NCBI RefSeq assembly: GCF_004331485.1
Contig: NZ_SJKD01000007.1
Span: forward strand, 434,001-498,000
Origin: Kribbella capetownensis
GTDB taxonomy: Bacteria; Actinomycetota; Actinomycetes; Propionibacteriales; Kribbellaceae
DNA: 64,000 bases
Reading direction: 5' to 3'
The position numbers were made by a program, and so were the translations under genes. This document shows, one piece after another, positions 33,653 through 41,644 of the stretch. A model generated the notes under the pieces. The model was not told the DNA's origin, did not search any database, and saw nothing but the letters and a program-made list of their open reading frames with translations. How positions within the stretch are numbered: the first letter of the stretch is position 1; each line of letters opens with the position of its first letter.

Positions 33653-34669
33653 TCAGGGCTTGATGATGGTGACGCCGGCGGGGGTGCCGTTGGAGAGGGC
33701 TGCCAGGGCGGCGGGGGTTTGTTCCAGGGTGATGGTGCGGGTGATCAGGTCGGCAGGCTTGAGGTTGCCGGTGGCAACTAAGTTGAGCATCTCGGGGTAG
33801 GCGTGGGCGGGCATGCCGTGGCTGCCGAACCATTGGAGTTCCTGGCCGATGAGGCGGCCTACGTCCAGTTGCAGCCCCGACGGAAGGAGGCCGACCTGGA
33901 GGTGGCGGCCGCGCGGCTTCAATGCGAGCAGGGCCTGCTGGACGATGTCGTTGGAGCCGAGAGCGTCCATGGTCACGTGTGCGCCACCGAGATCCTGGAT
34001 CTCCTCGACGGTGGTCGACGAGGCTTGCAGGGTGTCGGATGCGCCGTACTCGCGGGCGAGCTTCAACGCGTCGGGATTGGTGTCAACGGCGATCACCCGC
34101 GCACCGAGGGCCGCCGCGATCATGACGGCCGACAGCCCGACGCCTCCGCAACCGAAGATCACCACGTTCTCCCCGGCGACAACCTTGCCGACCTGGTGGA
34201 TCGCGCGGAAGGACGTGGCGAAGCGGCAGCCCAGGCCAGCGGCGGTCGCGAAGCCCAGGTCGTCCGGCAGCCTGACGAGATTCACCTCGGCGTACGGCAC
34301 CGCGACGTACTCCGCGAACGAGCCCCAGTAGTTGAACCCAGGCTGCAGCTGATTCGGACAGACCTGCTGGTTCCCGTCGCGGCACTGCTCACAAGCGCCA
34401 CACGCACAGATGAAGGGCGTCGTCACCCGCTCCCCGACCTGCCAGCCCTGAACGCCGGCCCCGATCGCAGCGATCGTCCCGGCGAGCTCATGACCCGGCA
34501 CATGCGGCAGCACGATGTCCGAGTCGTGTCCCATCCAGCCGTGCCAGTCGCTCCGGCACAACCCGGTCGCCTCGACCTTCAGAACGACCGAGCCATCCGC
34601 CGGCTCAGGCCGCGGAACCTCTTGTACGACGGGCAGTACGCCGTACTCCTCGACAACGACAGCGCGCAT
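33653..34669 (-). CDS. Zinc-dependent alcohol dehydrogenase (MDR)
   Basis: A 338-residue medium-chain dehydrogenase. The catalytic zinc ligands are Cys in TGLCRSDWHGW and His in PGHELAG. The structural zinc site is in CACGACEQCRDGNQQVC. The coenzyme motif is VVIFGCGGVGLSAVMIA followed by VDTNPDALK, an acidic residue that favours NAD. It probably oxidises a primary alcohol or aldehyde adduct. Start ATG 34669; the VOC-family gene lies 13 bases upstream on the same strand. Confidence 0.93.
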   Translation of the reverse strand: MRAVVVEEYGVLPVVQEVPRPEPADGSVVLKVEATGLCRSDWHGWMGHDSDIVLPHVPGHELAGTIAAIGAGVQGWQVGERVTTPFICACGACEQCRDGNQQVCPNQLQPGFNYWGSFAEYVAVPYAEVNLVRLPDDLGFATAAGLGCRFATSFRAIHQVGKVVAGENVVIFGCGGVGLSAVMIAAALGARVIAVDTNPDALKLAREYGASDTLQASSTTVEEIQDLGGAHVTMDALGSNDIVQQALLALKPRGRHLQVGLLPSGLQLDVGRLIGQELQWFGSHGMPAHAYPEMLNLVATGNLKPADLITRTITLEQTPAALAALSNGTPAGVTIIKP

Positions 34670-34682
34670 GGCGGCATCGTAG

Positions 34683-35063
34683 TCAGCCCACGCAGAACTC
34701 GTTGCCTTCGGGATCGAGCATCACGATGTGGCCGAGTTCGGGGCCGTAGAAGTCCTCGCGGACCTGGGTCGCGCCGAGGTCCACCAGCGCGGCGGCCTTC
34801 GTGCGCATGCGCTCCGCGGAGGCGGCGTCGCGCTCACCGGGGCCCGCGACGCGGATGTCGATGTGCAGCCGGTTCTTCGAGGTCTTGGGCTCGGGCACCC
34901 GGAGGAACCCGATCGCCGGTCCCACGTCATCGGGATCGACGATCGAGGCTCCGTCCGGGTCGTCGTACCCGGGCTCGAGAATGTAGCCGAGCGCAGCCGC
35001 CCAGAACTCTGCCAGTCGCTGCGGATCGGCCGCATCCGCGCCAATGGTCCAGTGAGTCGCCAT
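34683..35063 (-). CDS. VOC-superfamily glyoxalase-like protein
   Basis: A 126-residue single-chain protein with two beta-alpha-beta-beta-beta modules (THWTIGADAADPQRLAEFWA, RLHIDIRVAG, VMLDPEGNEFCVG). The ending DPEGNEFCV is typical of actinobacterial glyoxalase-like (Glyoxalase_6) proteins. The substrate is unknown. It is probably co-transcribed with the alcohol dehydrogenase downstream. Confidence 0.85.
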   Translation of the reverse strand: MATHWTIGADAADPQRLAEFWAAALGYILEPGYDDPDGASIVDPDDVGPAIGFLRVPEPKTSKNRLHIDIRVAGPGERDAASAERMRTKAAALVDLGATQVREDFYGPELGHIVMLDPEGNEFCVG

Positions 35064-35113
35064 GTAGGCGACGCTAGCGCCTGTTCCGGACAGTTCACGC
35101 CCGGAACATCAAC

Positions 35114-35389
35114 TCAGCCGCCGGCGACCGCGGGGATGATCGAGACCTGACCGCCGTCCTTGATCGAGGTCTGCAGGCCGTCGGCGAACCGTACGTCGTC
35201 ATCGTCGACGTACACGTTCACGAACCGGCGCAGCTCACCCGACTCGTCCAGCACCCGGCCCTTGATCCCGGGGTAGGAGCTGTCCAGCGAGTCGAGCACC
35301 TCGACCAGCGTCCCGCCCTCGGCGGACACCTCGGACGCGCCCTGGGTGTAGGGCCGCAGGATGGTCGGGACCCGTACGCTCACGCTCAC
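35114..35389 (-). CDS. MoaD/ThiS-family sulfur carrier protein
   Basis: A 91-residue beta-grasp protein ending in the activatable Gly-Gly (IIPAVAGG). The start GTG 35389 overlaps the stop of threonine synthase by four bases (GTGA), so it is tightly coupled to it. Such carriers take sulfur as a C-terminal thiocarboxylate; CysO of mycobacteria is a similar protein serving cysteine synthesis. No JAB peptidase (Mec) or CysM is present here. The pairing with thrC is seen in other actinomycetes. Confidence 0.88.
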   Translation of the reverse strand: MSVSVRVPTILRPYTQGASEVSAEGGTLVEVLDSLDSSYPGIKGRVLDESGELRRFVNVYVDDDDVRFADGLQTSIKDGGQVSIIPAVAGG

Positions 35390-36648
35390 TGCAGGCCTGC
35401 CTTCACGAAGGCGTCGTACGACGCGGGGATGGTCACCTTGGGGCCGACCCGGTCGGCCACGGCGTCGAGCGTCTTCAGCCCGTCGCCGGAGTTGATGATC
35501 ACCGTCTCGGCTTCGGGGTCGAGCTGGCCGGTCTCGATCAGTTTCTTCAGCGTCGCGACCGTCACCCCGCCCGCGGTCTCGGTGAAGATGCCCTCGGTCC
35601 GGGCCAGCAACTGGATGCCCTCGACGACTTCCTCGTCGCTGACGTCCGCGATCGCGCCGCCGGTACGGCGGGCGACGTCCAGCACGTACGGACCGTCGGC
35701 CGGGTTGCCGATCGCCAGCGACTTCGCGATCGTCGACGGCTTCACCGGCTTGACCACGTCGTGGCCGTCGCGGAACGCCTGCGCGACGGGCGAGCAGCCG
35801 GTCGCCTGCGCGCCGTACACCTTGTAGTCGGTCGCGTCGACCAGGCCGAGCTTGCCGAGTTCGGTGAAGCCCTTGTCGATCTTGGTCAGCTGCGAGCCGG
35901 ACGCGACCGGGATGACGATCTGCTGCGGCAGCCGCCAGCCGAGCTGCTCGGCGATCTCGAAGGCCAGCGTCTTGGAACCCTCGGAGTAGTACGGGCGGAC
36001 GTTGACGTTGACGAACGCCCAGCCCTCCTCCTCGCCGGCGATCTCCGAGGCCAACTTGTTCACGTCGTCGTAGTTGCCCTCGACGGCGACCAGGGTGCCG
36101 CCGTACACGGCGGTGGTGATCACCTTCGGGCGCTCGAGGTCGTGCGGGATGAACACGACCGAGCGGATGCCGGCCCGGGCGGCGGCCGCGGCGACGGCGT
36201 TGGCCAGGTTGCCGGTGGAGGGGCAGGCGAAGACCTTCAGGCCGAGTTCGCGGGTGGCGCTCAGGGCGGAGGCGACCACGCGGTCCTTGAAGGAGTGGGT
36301 CGGGTTGCCCGAGTCGTCCTTGACCCACAGTTTGCGCAGGCCGAGTTCGCGGGCGAGGTTGCCGGCATCGATCAGCCGGGTGTAGCCCGGCTCGGTGTTC
36401 GGGAAGCTGGCCACGTCGACCGGGACGGGCAGCAGTGGCTGGTAGCGCCAGATGTTCTTGGGTCCGGCCTCGATCTGCTCGCGGGTGATGGTCGGGTAGT
36501 CGTACCCGACCTCGAGTGGACCGAAGCACTCCATACAGGCGTAGAACGGGCCGAGCGGCGACTTCGCCCCACAGGCGCGACAGCTCAGGTGCGTTCCGTT
36601 GCCGAAGGCACCTTCACGGATCGTGTGGGTGGCGGCGGTCAGGCTCAT
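35386..36648 (-). CDS. thrC: Threonine synthase
   Basis: A 420-residue PLP enzyme that converts O-phosphohomoserine to threonine. The Schiff-base lysine is Lys121 in NPTHSFKDR and the phosphate loop lies in ACPSTGNLANAVAAAAARAG. An N-terminal CRAC...CMEC set (Cys23, 26, 38, 41) forms a likely zinc ribbon, usual in this thrC subclass. The homoserine genes are elsewhere. The short 5' leader is occupied by a SAM-I riboswitch whose closing stem lies next to the ribosome-binding site AGGGG. Confidence 0.95.
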   Translation of the reverse strand: MSLTAATHTIREGAFGNGTHLSCRACGAKSPLGPFYACMECFGPLEVGYDYPTITREQIEAGPKNIWRYQPLLPVPVDVASFPNTEPGYTRLIDAGNLARELGLRKLWVKDDSGNPTHSFKDRVVASALSATRELGLKVFACPSTGNLANAVAAAAARAGIRSVVFIPHDLERPKVITTAVYGGTLVAVEGNYDDVNKLASEIAGEEEGWAFVNVNVRPYYSEGSKTLAFEIAEQLGWRLPQQIVIPVASGSQLTKIDKGFTELGKLGLVDATDYKVYGAQATGCSPVAQAFRDGHDVVKPVKPSTIAKSLAIGNPADGPYVLDVARRTGGAIADVSDEEVVEGIQLLARTEGIFTETAGGVTVATLKKLIETGQLDPEAETVIINSGDGLKTLDAVADRVGPKVTIPASYDAFVKAGLQ

Positions 36649-36663
36649 GAGTGAGGTTCCCCT

Positions 36664-36801
36664 CTCATCTTCCCCGGGAGCCGGATCTCGGCGCGGGACG
36701 GATTTGGCACCGGTCCGCCGCGAGGATCCCGGGAGTGGGGCCTCAACGGGGAGGGTTGCCGGGACGTCAACGGGCCGTTTCCCTCAGTCCCTCTGGATGA
36801 G
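36664..36801 (-). promoter_or_regulatory. SAM-I (S-box) riboswitch upstream of thrC
   Basis: On the minus strand the S-box core reads CAGAGGGACTGAGGGA, then CGGCCCGTTGACGTCCCGG, then CAACC. Further on GGTGCCAAATCC matches the conserved S-box segment of the second half. The closing stem P1 is CTCATC (36801-36796) with GATGAG (36669-36664). The ribosome-binding site AGGGG (36663-36659) directly abuts P1, ten bases before the ATG, which suggests translational control. Confidence 0.85.
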
Positions 36802-36868
36802 CTCCCCCGAGATTACCCAATCGGGTCCATATTGTGTCTTCACTTCCCACCATTCGAGACGACCGATC

Positions 36869-38110
36869 TCAGTCCCGTACGGCCTGGCTCCGCTGTTCCA
36901 GGAACCGCATCACCGGCGTGGCGGCGATGCCGTGCAGTACGACGCTCAGGACCACCGTGAACCCGAGCGTCGCCCACAACCACGGCAGATCGGAGCGGAA
37001 GTGCGCGCCGACCGCTGCCAGGTAGTACACCGACGACACCCCTCGGACCCCGAAGGCGGCAGTCGCCCAGCGCTCCGACCGGTCCAGTTCCGTCCGCGCG
37101 AGTGACAGCCAGGCAACCAGTGGGCGCACCACCAGCACCAGCAGTACGCCGATCGCCACTCCGGCCGGGGTGAGCGGCCTGAGTAGACCGCAGGTGATCG
37201 CGACACCCAGGAGCAGCAGCACTCCCCAGGTCAGGATGTGTTCGAGCTCACCGATGAAGTCGTGCAACTCCTCGTGGAAGTCGTGACGACGCTCGGCCGA
37301 CCGGAGCGTGAGCGCCGCGACGAACACCGCGATGAAGCCGTAGCCGTGCAGGACCTCAGTGAGTCCGTAGACGCCAAGGGTCATGGCCAGCGCCAGCACC
37401 GGCTCGCGAGAGTCCGCCAGCCGGAAGCTCCGCGCCGGGGCCGAGAAGGTCATCCTCCCCAGCAACCAACCCGCCCCGAAGCCGACGGCGACTCCGATGA
37501 CCGACTTGCCGACCAGGTCCCAAGCCAGCCACTCGACCGGCGAGAAGCTTTTGGTGGCGATGAACACGGCGAGGTAGACGAGTGGAGCGGCCAGGCCGTC
37601 GTTCAGGCCAGCCTCGGAGGTCAGCGCGAACCGTACTTCGTCGTCCTCGTCGAGCTCGGCATCCTCCCCGGTGGTCGGCCCGCCGACCTGGACGTCGGAG
37701 GCCAGCACCGGATCGGTGGGCGCCAGTACGGCGGCGATGAGCAGCGCCGTCGCCGGCGCGAGGCCGAGCAGCCAGCCGACTCCGGTCAGTGCCGCGACCC
37801 CTGCGGGCATCGCAACGAACAGCAGTCGCCAGGTGACTCTCCACTGCAGCAAGCTGATCGGGCGGTCGATGGCAAGGCCGACGCCCATCAGGGCGACGAT
37901 CACCGTCAGTTCGGCCAGGTGTTCGGTGATCTCCGGTTCGGCGAGCGGGCTGAGCTCCCGGTCGCCGACCGCCAGGCCGAGCAGCAGGCCGGCGCCGAGG
38001 AACGCGATCGGCGCGGAGACGGCGTACCGGCGGAGGAGGCGCGGGAGCACTGCGCCGAGCAGCAGGGCGAGCCCCGCCACCAGGTAGAGGCCGTCCCCGT
38101 CGATCGTCAT
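36869..38110 (-). CDS. Cation:proton antiporter, CPA1 (NhaP-type)
   Basis: A 413-residue membrane protein with about 12 helices. The TDP motif is in AVLAPTDPVLASD and the ion-binding Asn-Asp is in LTSEAGLNDGLAAPL, both diagnostic of the CPA1 family. A conserved arginine region is FGVRGVSSVYYLA. It exchanges sodium or potassium for protons at the cell membrane. ATG 38110; it follows the glycosylase gene on the same strand with a 27-base gap. Confidence 0.92.
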   Translation of the reverse strand: MTIDGDGLYLVAGLALLLGAVLPRLLRRYAVSAPIAFLGAGLLLGLAVGDRELSPLAEPEITEHLAELTVIVALMGVGLAIDRPISLLQWRVTWRLLFVAMPAGVAALTGVGWLLGLAPATALLIAAVLAPTDPVLASDVQVGGPTTGEDAELDEDDEVRFALTSEAGLNDGLAAPLVYLAVFIATKSFSPVEWLAWDLVGKSVIGVAVGFGAGWLLGRMTFSAPARSFRLADSREPVLALAMTLGVYGLTEVLHGYGFIAVFVAALTLRSAERRHDFHEELHDFIGELEHILTWGVLLLLGVAITCGLLRPLTPAGVAIGVLLVLVVRPLVAWLSLARTELDRSERWATAAFGVRGVSSVYYLAAVGAHFRSDLPWLWATLGFTVVLSVVLHGIAATPVMRFLEQRSQAVRD

Positions 38111-38137
38111 GGTGGCACTCCAGTGCCCCGGCGACGG

Positions 38138-39085
38138 CTACCTCAAGCGATGGGTTGCTCCCGGGGTATGGGTGGGCAGTGACTGGCGTGGGCCGTGGCG
38201 GGGGTGGCGGATGCCGGCCAGCTCGAGCAGGCGCTGGACCCGGAACCGGTGGCCTCGGTACGGCTCGATCAGTTCGGCGCACCCTTCGTCGTCGAGTTCC
38301 TCGCCGATCAGCGCGTAGGACACGTCGCGGGACACGTGGTAGTCCGCGAACGAGAACGCGTCGGCGTCACCATGCGCCCGCTGCCGCACCTCGGCCGCGG
38401 TCCACACCCCGACGCCCGGCAGCGACCGCAGCCGCCGCTCGATCTCCTCCGAATCGGTCAGCTCGAGCGTCCGCTCCAGCGCCTTCGCCCGCGTCGCAGC
38501 CGTCAGCACAACCCGCGAACGCCGACCTTCGACCCCGGCCCGCAGCCACTGCCACGACGGGATCTGCCGCCACTCCTCCGGCGACGGCGGGACGATCAGC
38601 ACGCGCCCATCCCGGGTGCTCGGACCCGGTGCGGGCTCGCCGTACTCACGCAGTAGCAGCCGCCACGCCCGGAACGCCTCTTTGCCGGTGACGACCTGCT
38701 CGATCCCCGCGGCCGCCATCGCTTCGAACACCGCCCGCGTCCGCGGCACCCGCACATGCGGGAAGCGCCGCGCCGCATCCACCAGCGCCTGATGCTCCGG
38801 CAGCGGCTCGAACCCGTCCCAACTGTCCGCCTCGCCGAGCAACTCCGGCACCCCGTCAAGCACCCAGGCCGCTCCCGGACCCCAGGCCTCCGCCTCGACT
38901 TCCCCGGCGTACGGCGCCAGTCGCAGCAGCACCGGCCCGTCCGGCGTCCGGGTCGCCCGCCAGACCGTACGACGGCCACTCTCGAAGTAGTACGCAGGGT
39001 CGCCAGGCCCCTTCCGCAACCCTCCGATCACCGAATGCGGATCAACCATCCGCCCAGCCCGCCAAACCCGCACCACCGAACTCAC
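38138..39085 (-). CDS. DNA-3-methyladenine glycosylase II-like (HhH-GPD)
   Basis: A 315-residue base-excision repair enzyme of the AlkA superfamily. The helix-hairpin-helix is LRSLPGVGVWTAAEV and the catalytic Asp is in FSFADYHVSRDV, in the family position. No iron-sulfur cysteines are present. The preferred start is GTG 39085 (MSSVVRVWRAG); GTG 39103 is equally possible. The frame stays open for over 150 codons upstream without homology. It probably excises alkylated bases. Confidence 0.85.
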   Translation of the reverse strand: MSSVVRVWRAGRMVDPHSVIGGLRKGPGDPAYYFESGRRTVWRATRTPDGPVLLRLAPYAGEVEAEAWGPGAAWVLDGVPELLGEADSWDGFEPLPEHQALVDAARRFPHVRVPRTRAVFEAMAAAGIEQVVTGKEAFRAWRLLLREYGEPAPGPSTRDGRVLIVPPSPEEWRQIPSWQWLRAGVEGRRSRVVLTAATRAKALERTLELTDSEEIERRLRSLPGVGVWTAAEVRQRAHGDADAFSFADYHVSRDVSYALIGEELDDEGCAELIEPYRGHRFRVQRLLELAGIRHPRHGPRQSLPTHTPGATHRLR

Positions 39086-39127
39086 CCGCCAAGTCTTACT
39101 CACCCCACGGACATCCCGGCGACGGCA

Positions 39128-39226
39128 TGCAGCTCGACAGGAGGTATCAGGCCGCTCGTAGTGCACCTGAGCGCAGGTCGCGTCCTGTGTACGGCGTCTC
39201 GCAGGTGCACCACCTGTCGAGCTGCA
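39128..39226. repeat. 99-base nested palindrome
   Basis: TGCAGCTCGACAGG (39128-39141) and CCTGTCGAGCTGCA (39213-39226) are perfect 14-base inverted arms. Inside them GTGCACCTG (39161-39169) and CAGGTGCAC (39202-39210) are perfect 9-base arms. The structure lies in the divergent gap between the glycosylase and the HExxH gene. It may be a structured RNA, a non-autonomous transposon remnant or a regulator-binding array. Confidence 0.65.
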
Positions 39227-39264
39227 CACCGCCCCACACCGTTGGCCTGGCAGGGGTTCCTGGT

Positions 39265-39303
39265 GTCCTAATGATTGAGACATCAGGACATCGGCTCGAT
39301 ACT
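39265..39303 (+). promoter_or_regulatory. Promoter with overlapping palindrome, leaderless start
   Basis: TTGAGA (39275-39280) and GATACT (39298-39303) are 17 bases apart; transcription would begin at about 39310, next to ATG 39311, giving a leaderless message. The palindrome TGTCCTAATG...CATCAGGACA (39265-39291, arms 9 of 10 complementary) spans the -35 box and may be an operator. Confidence 0.55.
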
Positions 39304-39310
39304 GAGCCCC

Positions 39311-39778
39311 ATGGGTGGGTGGCAGTGGGTGAAGGTGGTGGGGAACTTCCTGAATCTGTCGACTGTGGCGGGGTTGCTGGTCGGGGTGATCGGGCGGGCT
39401 CGGGTCAGTCGGGGGCCGCGGGGGTTGTTCTTCGCCAACGGGTACAGGATCAAGTTCCCATTGGCGGGCGCGTTCACGATCGGGAACGTGGTGCTGAGCA
39501 AGCACGAGCGGTCGTACTTCGACGACGAGGCGCTGGTGCGGCACGAGGAGCGGCACTCGTGGCAGTACTTCTGGCTGCTCGGGTTCCTGATGCTTCCGCT
39601 GTACGTCGTCGGCGTGATCGTCTCGTTCCTGCTCACCGGCGACCCGGCGTCACGCAACCCGTTCGAGCGGCTCGCCGGCCTGAAGGACGGCGGGTACGTC
39701 GAGCGGCCGATCCAGCCGATCGGTCAGACCCTGACGCAGGCGTTCAGCGGGCTGCGATCGCGTCCGAAAGGGCCGTGA
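39311..39778 (+). CDS. Small membrane protein with HExxH motif
   Basis: A 155-residue protein with a hydrophobic N-terminal helix (NLSTVAGLLVGVIGRA) and a second helix (WLLGFLMLPLYVVGVIVSFLL). Between them VRHEERHSWQYFWLL contains HEERH, a match to the zinc-metallopeptidase HExxH signature placed next to the membrane. The protein is shorter than known site-2 or HtpX peptidases, so catalysis is unproved. ATG 39311 coincides with the predicted transcription start. The 3' end overlaps otsB by 35 bases on the other strand. Confidence 0.7.
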   Translation: MGGWQWVKVVGNFLNLSTVAGLLVGVIGRARVSRGPRGLFFANGYRIKFPLAGAFTIGNVVLSKHERSYFDDEALVRHEERHSWQYFWLLGFLMLPLYVVGVIVSFLLTGDPASRNPFERLAGLKDGGYVERPIQPIGQTLTQAFSGLRSRPKGP

Positions 39779-40577
39779 GGACCGTCACCACGCCGGTCGG
39801 GTCGTCGACCACGATGTCTGCGGCCTCGATCAGTTCGGTCGCGCCCGATGACCGCGTGGCCAGCAGCACCGCCCGCAGTCCGGCTTTGCGGTGCTCGTCG
39901 ATCGCCCGGAACGCCGCCAGGTCGCCAAGGTCGTCCCCGGCGTACAGAACCGACTGAGCGGCGGTCGACTCGATCAGACCGCGCAGTGCGACACCCTTGT
40001 CGATGCCGGGAGGCCGCAGCTCGAGCACCAGGTTCCCCGGCTCCAGCCGCAGCTCCGTGGCCGCGGCCAACTCGGTCAACGGCGTACGCAGTCGCTCCAG
40101 CGCGCCGACCGGATCGGGCAGCCGGCGGGTGTGCACCGCCAGCGAGCTCTCCTTGTCCTCGACGAAGGCCTCAGACAGACCAGCCTCCTGCAGCAACCCT
40201 GGCAGCCGCGAACGAGCCACAGCGACGCCCTCAGGCACCGGCTCACTGGTCACCCGGCCAGTTGACGCATCCCACCGCTCCAGACCGTAGTGCCCGAGTA
40301 CGACGAGACTCCCCAAACCAGCGTGGCCGGTGACACCCGTGAGCTCGGTCGCCACCAGGGCAGGACGACCGGTGACGATCGCGACCTGCTTGACCGACCG
40401 GGCCAGCCGGGCCAGCGCGTCCAGCGCGCCGTCGACCGGACGAGCCCGCGCCGGGTCCTCGACCAGGGGCGACAGCACCCCGTCGAAGTCCGATGAGATG
40501 ACGGCTCCGGCCGGGTCAGCGACGATCGCCTCCCAGCCCTCCTGACCTGCGTCCGTCTGGATGACCGGAGTACTCAT
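39744..40577 (-). CDS. otsB: Trehalose-6-phosphate phosphatase
   Basis: A 277-residue HAD-superfamily phosphatase that dephosphorylates trehalose-6-phosphate. The nucleophile motif is SSDFDGVLSPLVEDP (Asp30, Asp32), motif II lies near AIVTGRP, and the metal motif is LYAGDDLGDLAAF. Its partner otsA is 3.5 kb away on the other strand. ATG 40577 overlaps the preceding LytR_C gene by four bases, so it is the last gene of a DUF3263-LytR_C-otsB operon. Confidence 0.93.
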   Translation of the reverse strand: MSTPVIQTDAGQEGWEAIVADPAGAVISSDFDGVLSPLVEDPARARPVDGALDALARLARSVKQVAIVTGRPALVATELTGVTGHAGLGSLVVLGHYGLERWDASTGRVTSEPVPEGVAVARSRLPGLLQEAGLSEAFVEDKESSLAVHTRRLPDPVGALERLRTPLTELAAATELRLEPGNLVLELRPPGIDKGVALRGLIESTAAQSVLYAGDDLGDLAAFRAIDEHRKAGLRAVLLATRSSGATELIEAADIVVDDPTGVVTVLTALSDAIAAR

Positions 40578-41185
40578 CCGGTGTAGTCCGAGGTGAGGAT
40601 CACGGTGAGGCGGTCCTTCTTCATGTTGTCCAGCGCGCCCTTGGTCCGGCTGATGCCGAGATCGCGGGCGAGCTGGTTGGCGGCGTCGAGCATCCCCGGC
40701 GGGTAGTACACGGTGCTCTCGGCGATCTTGCCGTGCCAGTTGTCGGCACCGGCGACGGTCCAGCCGGCCTGCCGCGCCCGGCCGGCGACCGAGTCGGCCA
40801 GGCCCTTGTGTCCAGTGTTGTTGTAGACCTCGACCGCGGGCCGCTCGGCCGGCGGGATCGCCAGCTCGGTCGCCGGTGGCGGCGCGGTCGTCGGCTCCGT
40901 GGCCGGCGGCGGCGTCGGCTCTTCGGTCGGCGCGCTGGTGGGCTCGGTAGGCGGCACCGGCGTCTCGGATTCACCAGGCTTCGGCACGCTCGCGACGATC
41001 GTCGACGGCCCGGTCGATGGCTTGGTGCTCGGCTTCGGGGTCGTCGCGGTGGCCGGCTGGTCCGCGGTGCTGTCGCCGCCGCGCGTGCCGAACAGCACCA
41101 GCAGGCCGGCGACGATCGCGACGACGGCGAGCACGGCGACGAGGGACGAGAGGACCTGGCCCCGTTCGTCCGTCGGGCGGGACAT
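40574..41185 (-). CDS. LytR C-terminal domain membrane protein
   Basis: A 203-residue protein. A short cytoplasmic start (MSRPTDERGQ) is followed by one membrane helix (VLSSLVAVLAVVAIVAGLLVL), a Pro/Thr/Ser-rich wall-spanning linker and the LytR_C domain (PAVEVYNNTGHKGLADSVAGR to the end). The domain is outside the membrane. LytR_C proteins accompany cell-wall polymer attachment in actinobacteria. It is coupled to otsB downstream (ATGA) and follows the DUF3263 gene by two bases. Confidence 0.9.
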   Translation of the reverse strand: MSRPTDERGQVLSSLVAVLAVVAIVAGLLVLFGTRGGDSTADQPATATTPKPSTKPSTGPSTIVASVPKPGESETPVPPTEPTSAPTEEPTPPPATEPTTAPPPATELAIPPAERPAVEVYNNTGHKGLADSVAGRARQAGWTVAGADNWHGKIAESTVYYPPGMLDAANQLARDLGISRTKGALDNMKKDRLTVILTSDYTG

Positions 41186-41187
41186 TC

Positions 41188-41496
41188 TCAGACCTCGATG
41201 CCCAGCCGGCGTGCGGAGCGGGCTCGCTGCCGGGCGGCGCGCAGGCGGCGCAGCCGTTTCACCAGCAGTGGATCGTGGGCGAGAGCCTCGGGCCGGTCGA
41301 TCAGCGCGTTCAGGACCTGGTAGTACCGGGTGGCCGACATCTGGAACTGGTCCCGGATCGCCTGTTCCTTCGCACCGGCGTACTTCCACCAGTGCCGCTC
41401 GAAGGCGAGGATGGCGCCGTCACGCTCGGAGAGCCCGGCAACAGCCGGCGGCGCAGCCTCGGCAGGACCGGGAGAGCTGGCGTTGGCGCTGTCCAT
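41188..41496 (-). CDS. DUF3263 protein
   Basis: A 102-residue basic, helical protein with the DUF3263 core LSERDGAILAFERHWWKYAG followed by AKEQAIRDQFQMSATRYYQVLN. That segment looks like a helix-turn-helix, so DNA binding is plausible. The C-terminus is arginine-rich. The DUF3263-LytR_C pair is widely conserved in actinobacteria; here otsB is added to it. Confidence 0.9.
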   Translation of the reverse strand: MDSANASSPGPAEAAPPAVAGLSERDGAILAFERHWWKYAGAKEQAIRDQFQMSATRYYQVLNALIDRPEALAHDPLLVKRLRRLRAARQRARSARRLGIEV

Positions 41497-41644
41497 CTGT
41501 TGATGACTCCTGTGCGGTCGGTGATCGTCCGTCCGCGCTCCACTCTACGTGCTGAACAACAGCGATGTCATTCACCGGTGACCGACACGAAGCGTGTCGT
41601 TGAGCGGACAGCCAGACGTGGCCAACTCTGGCAGGATCGACGGT

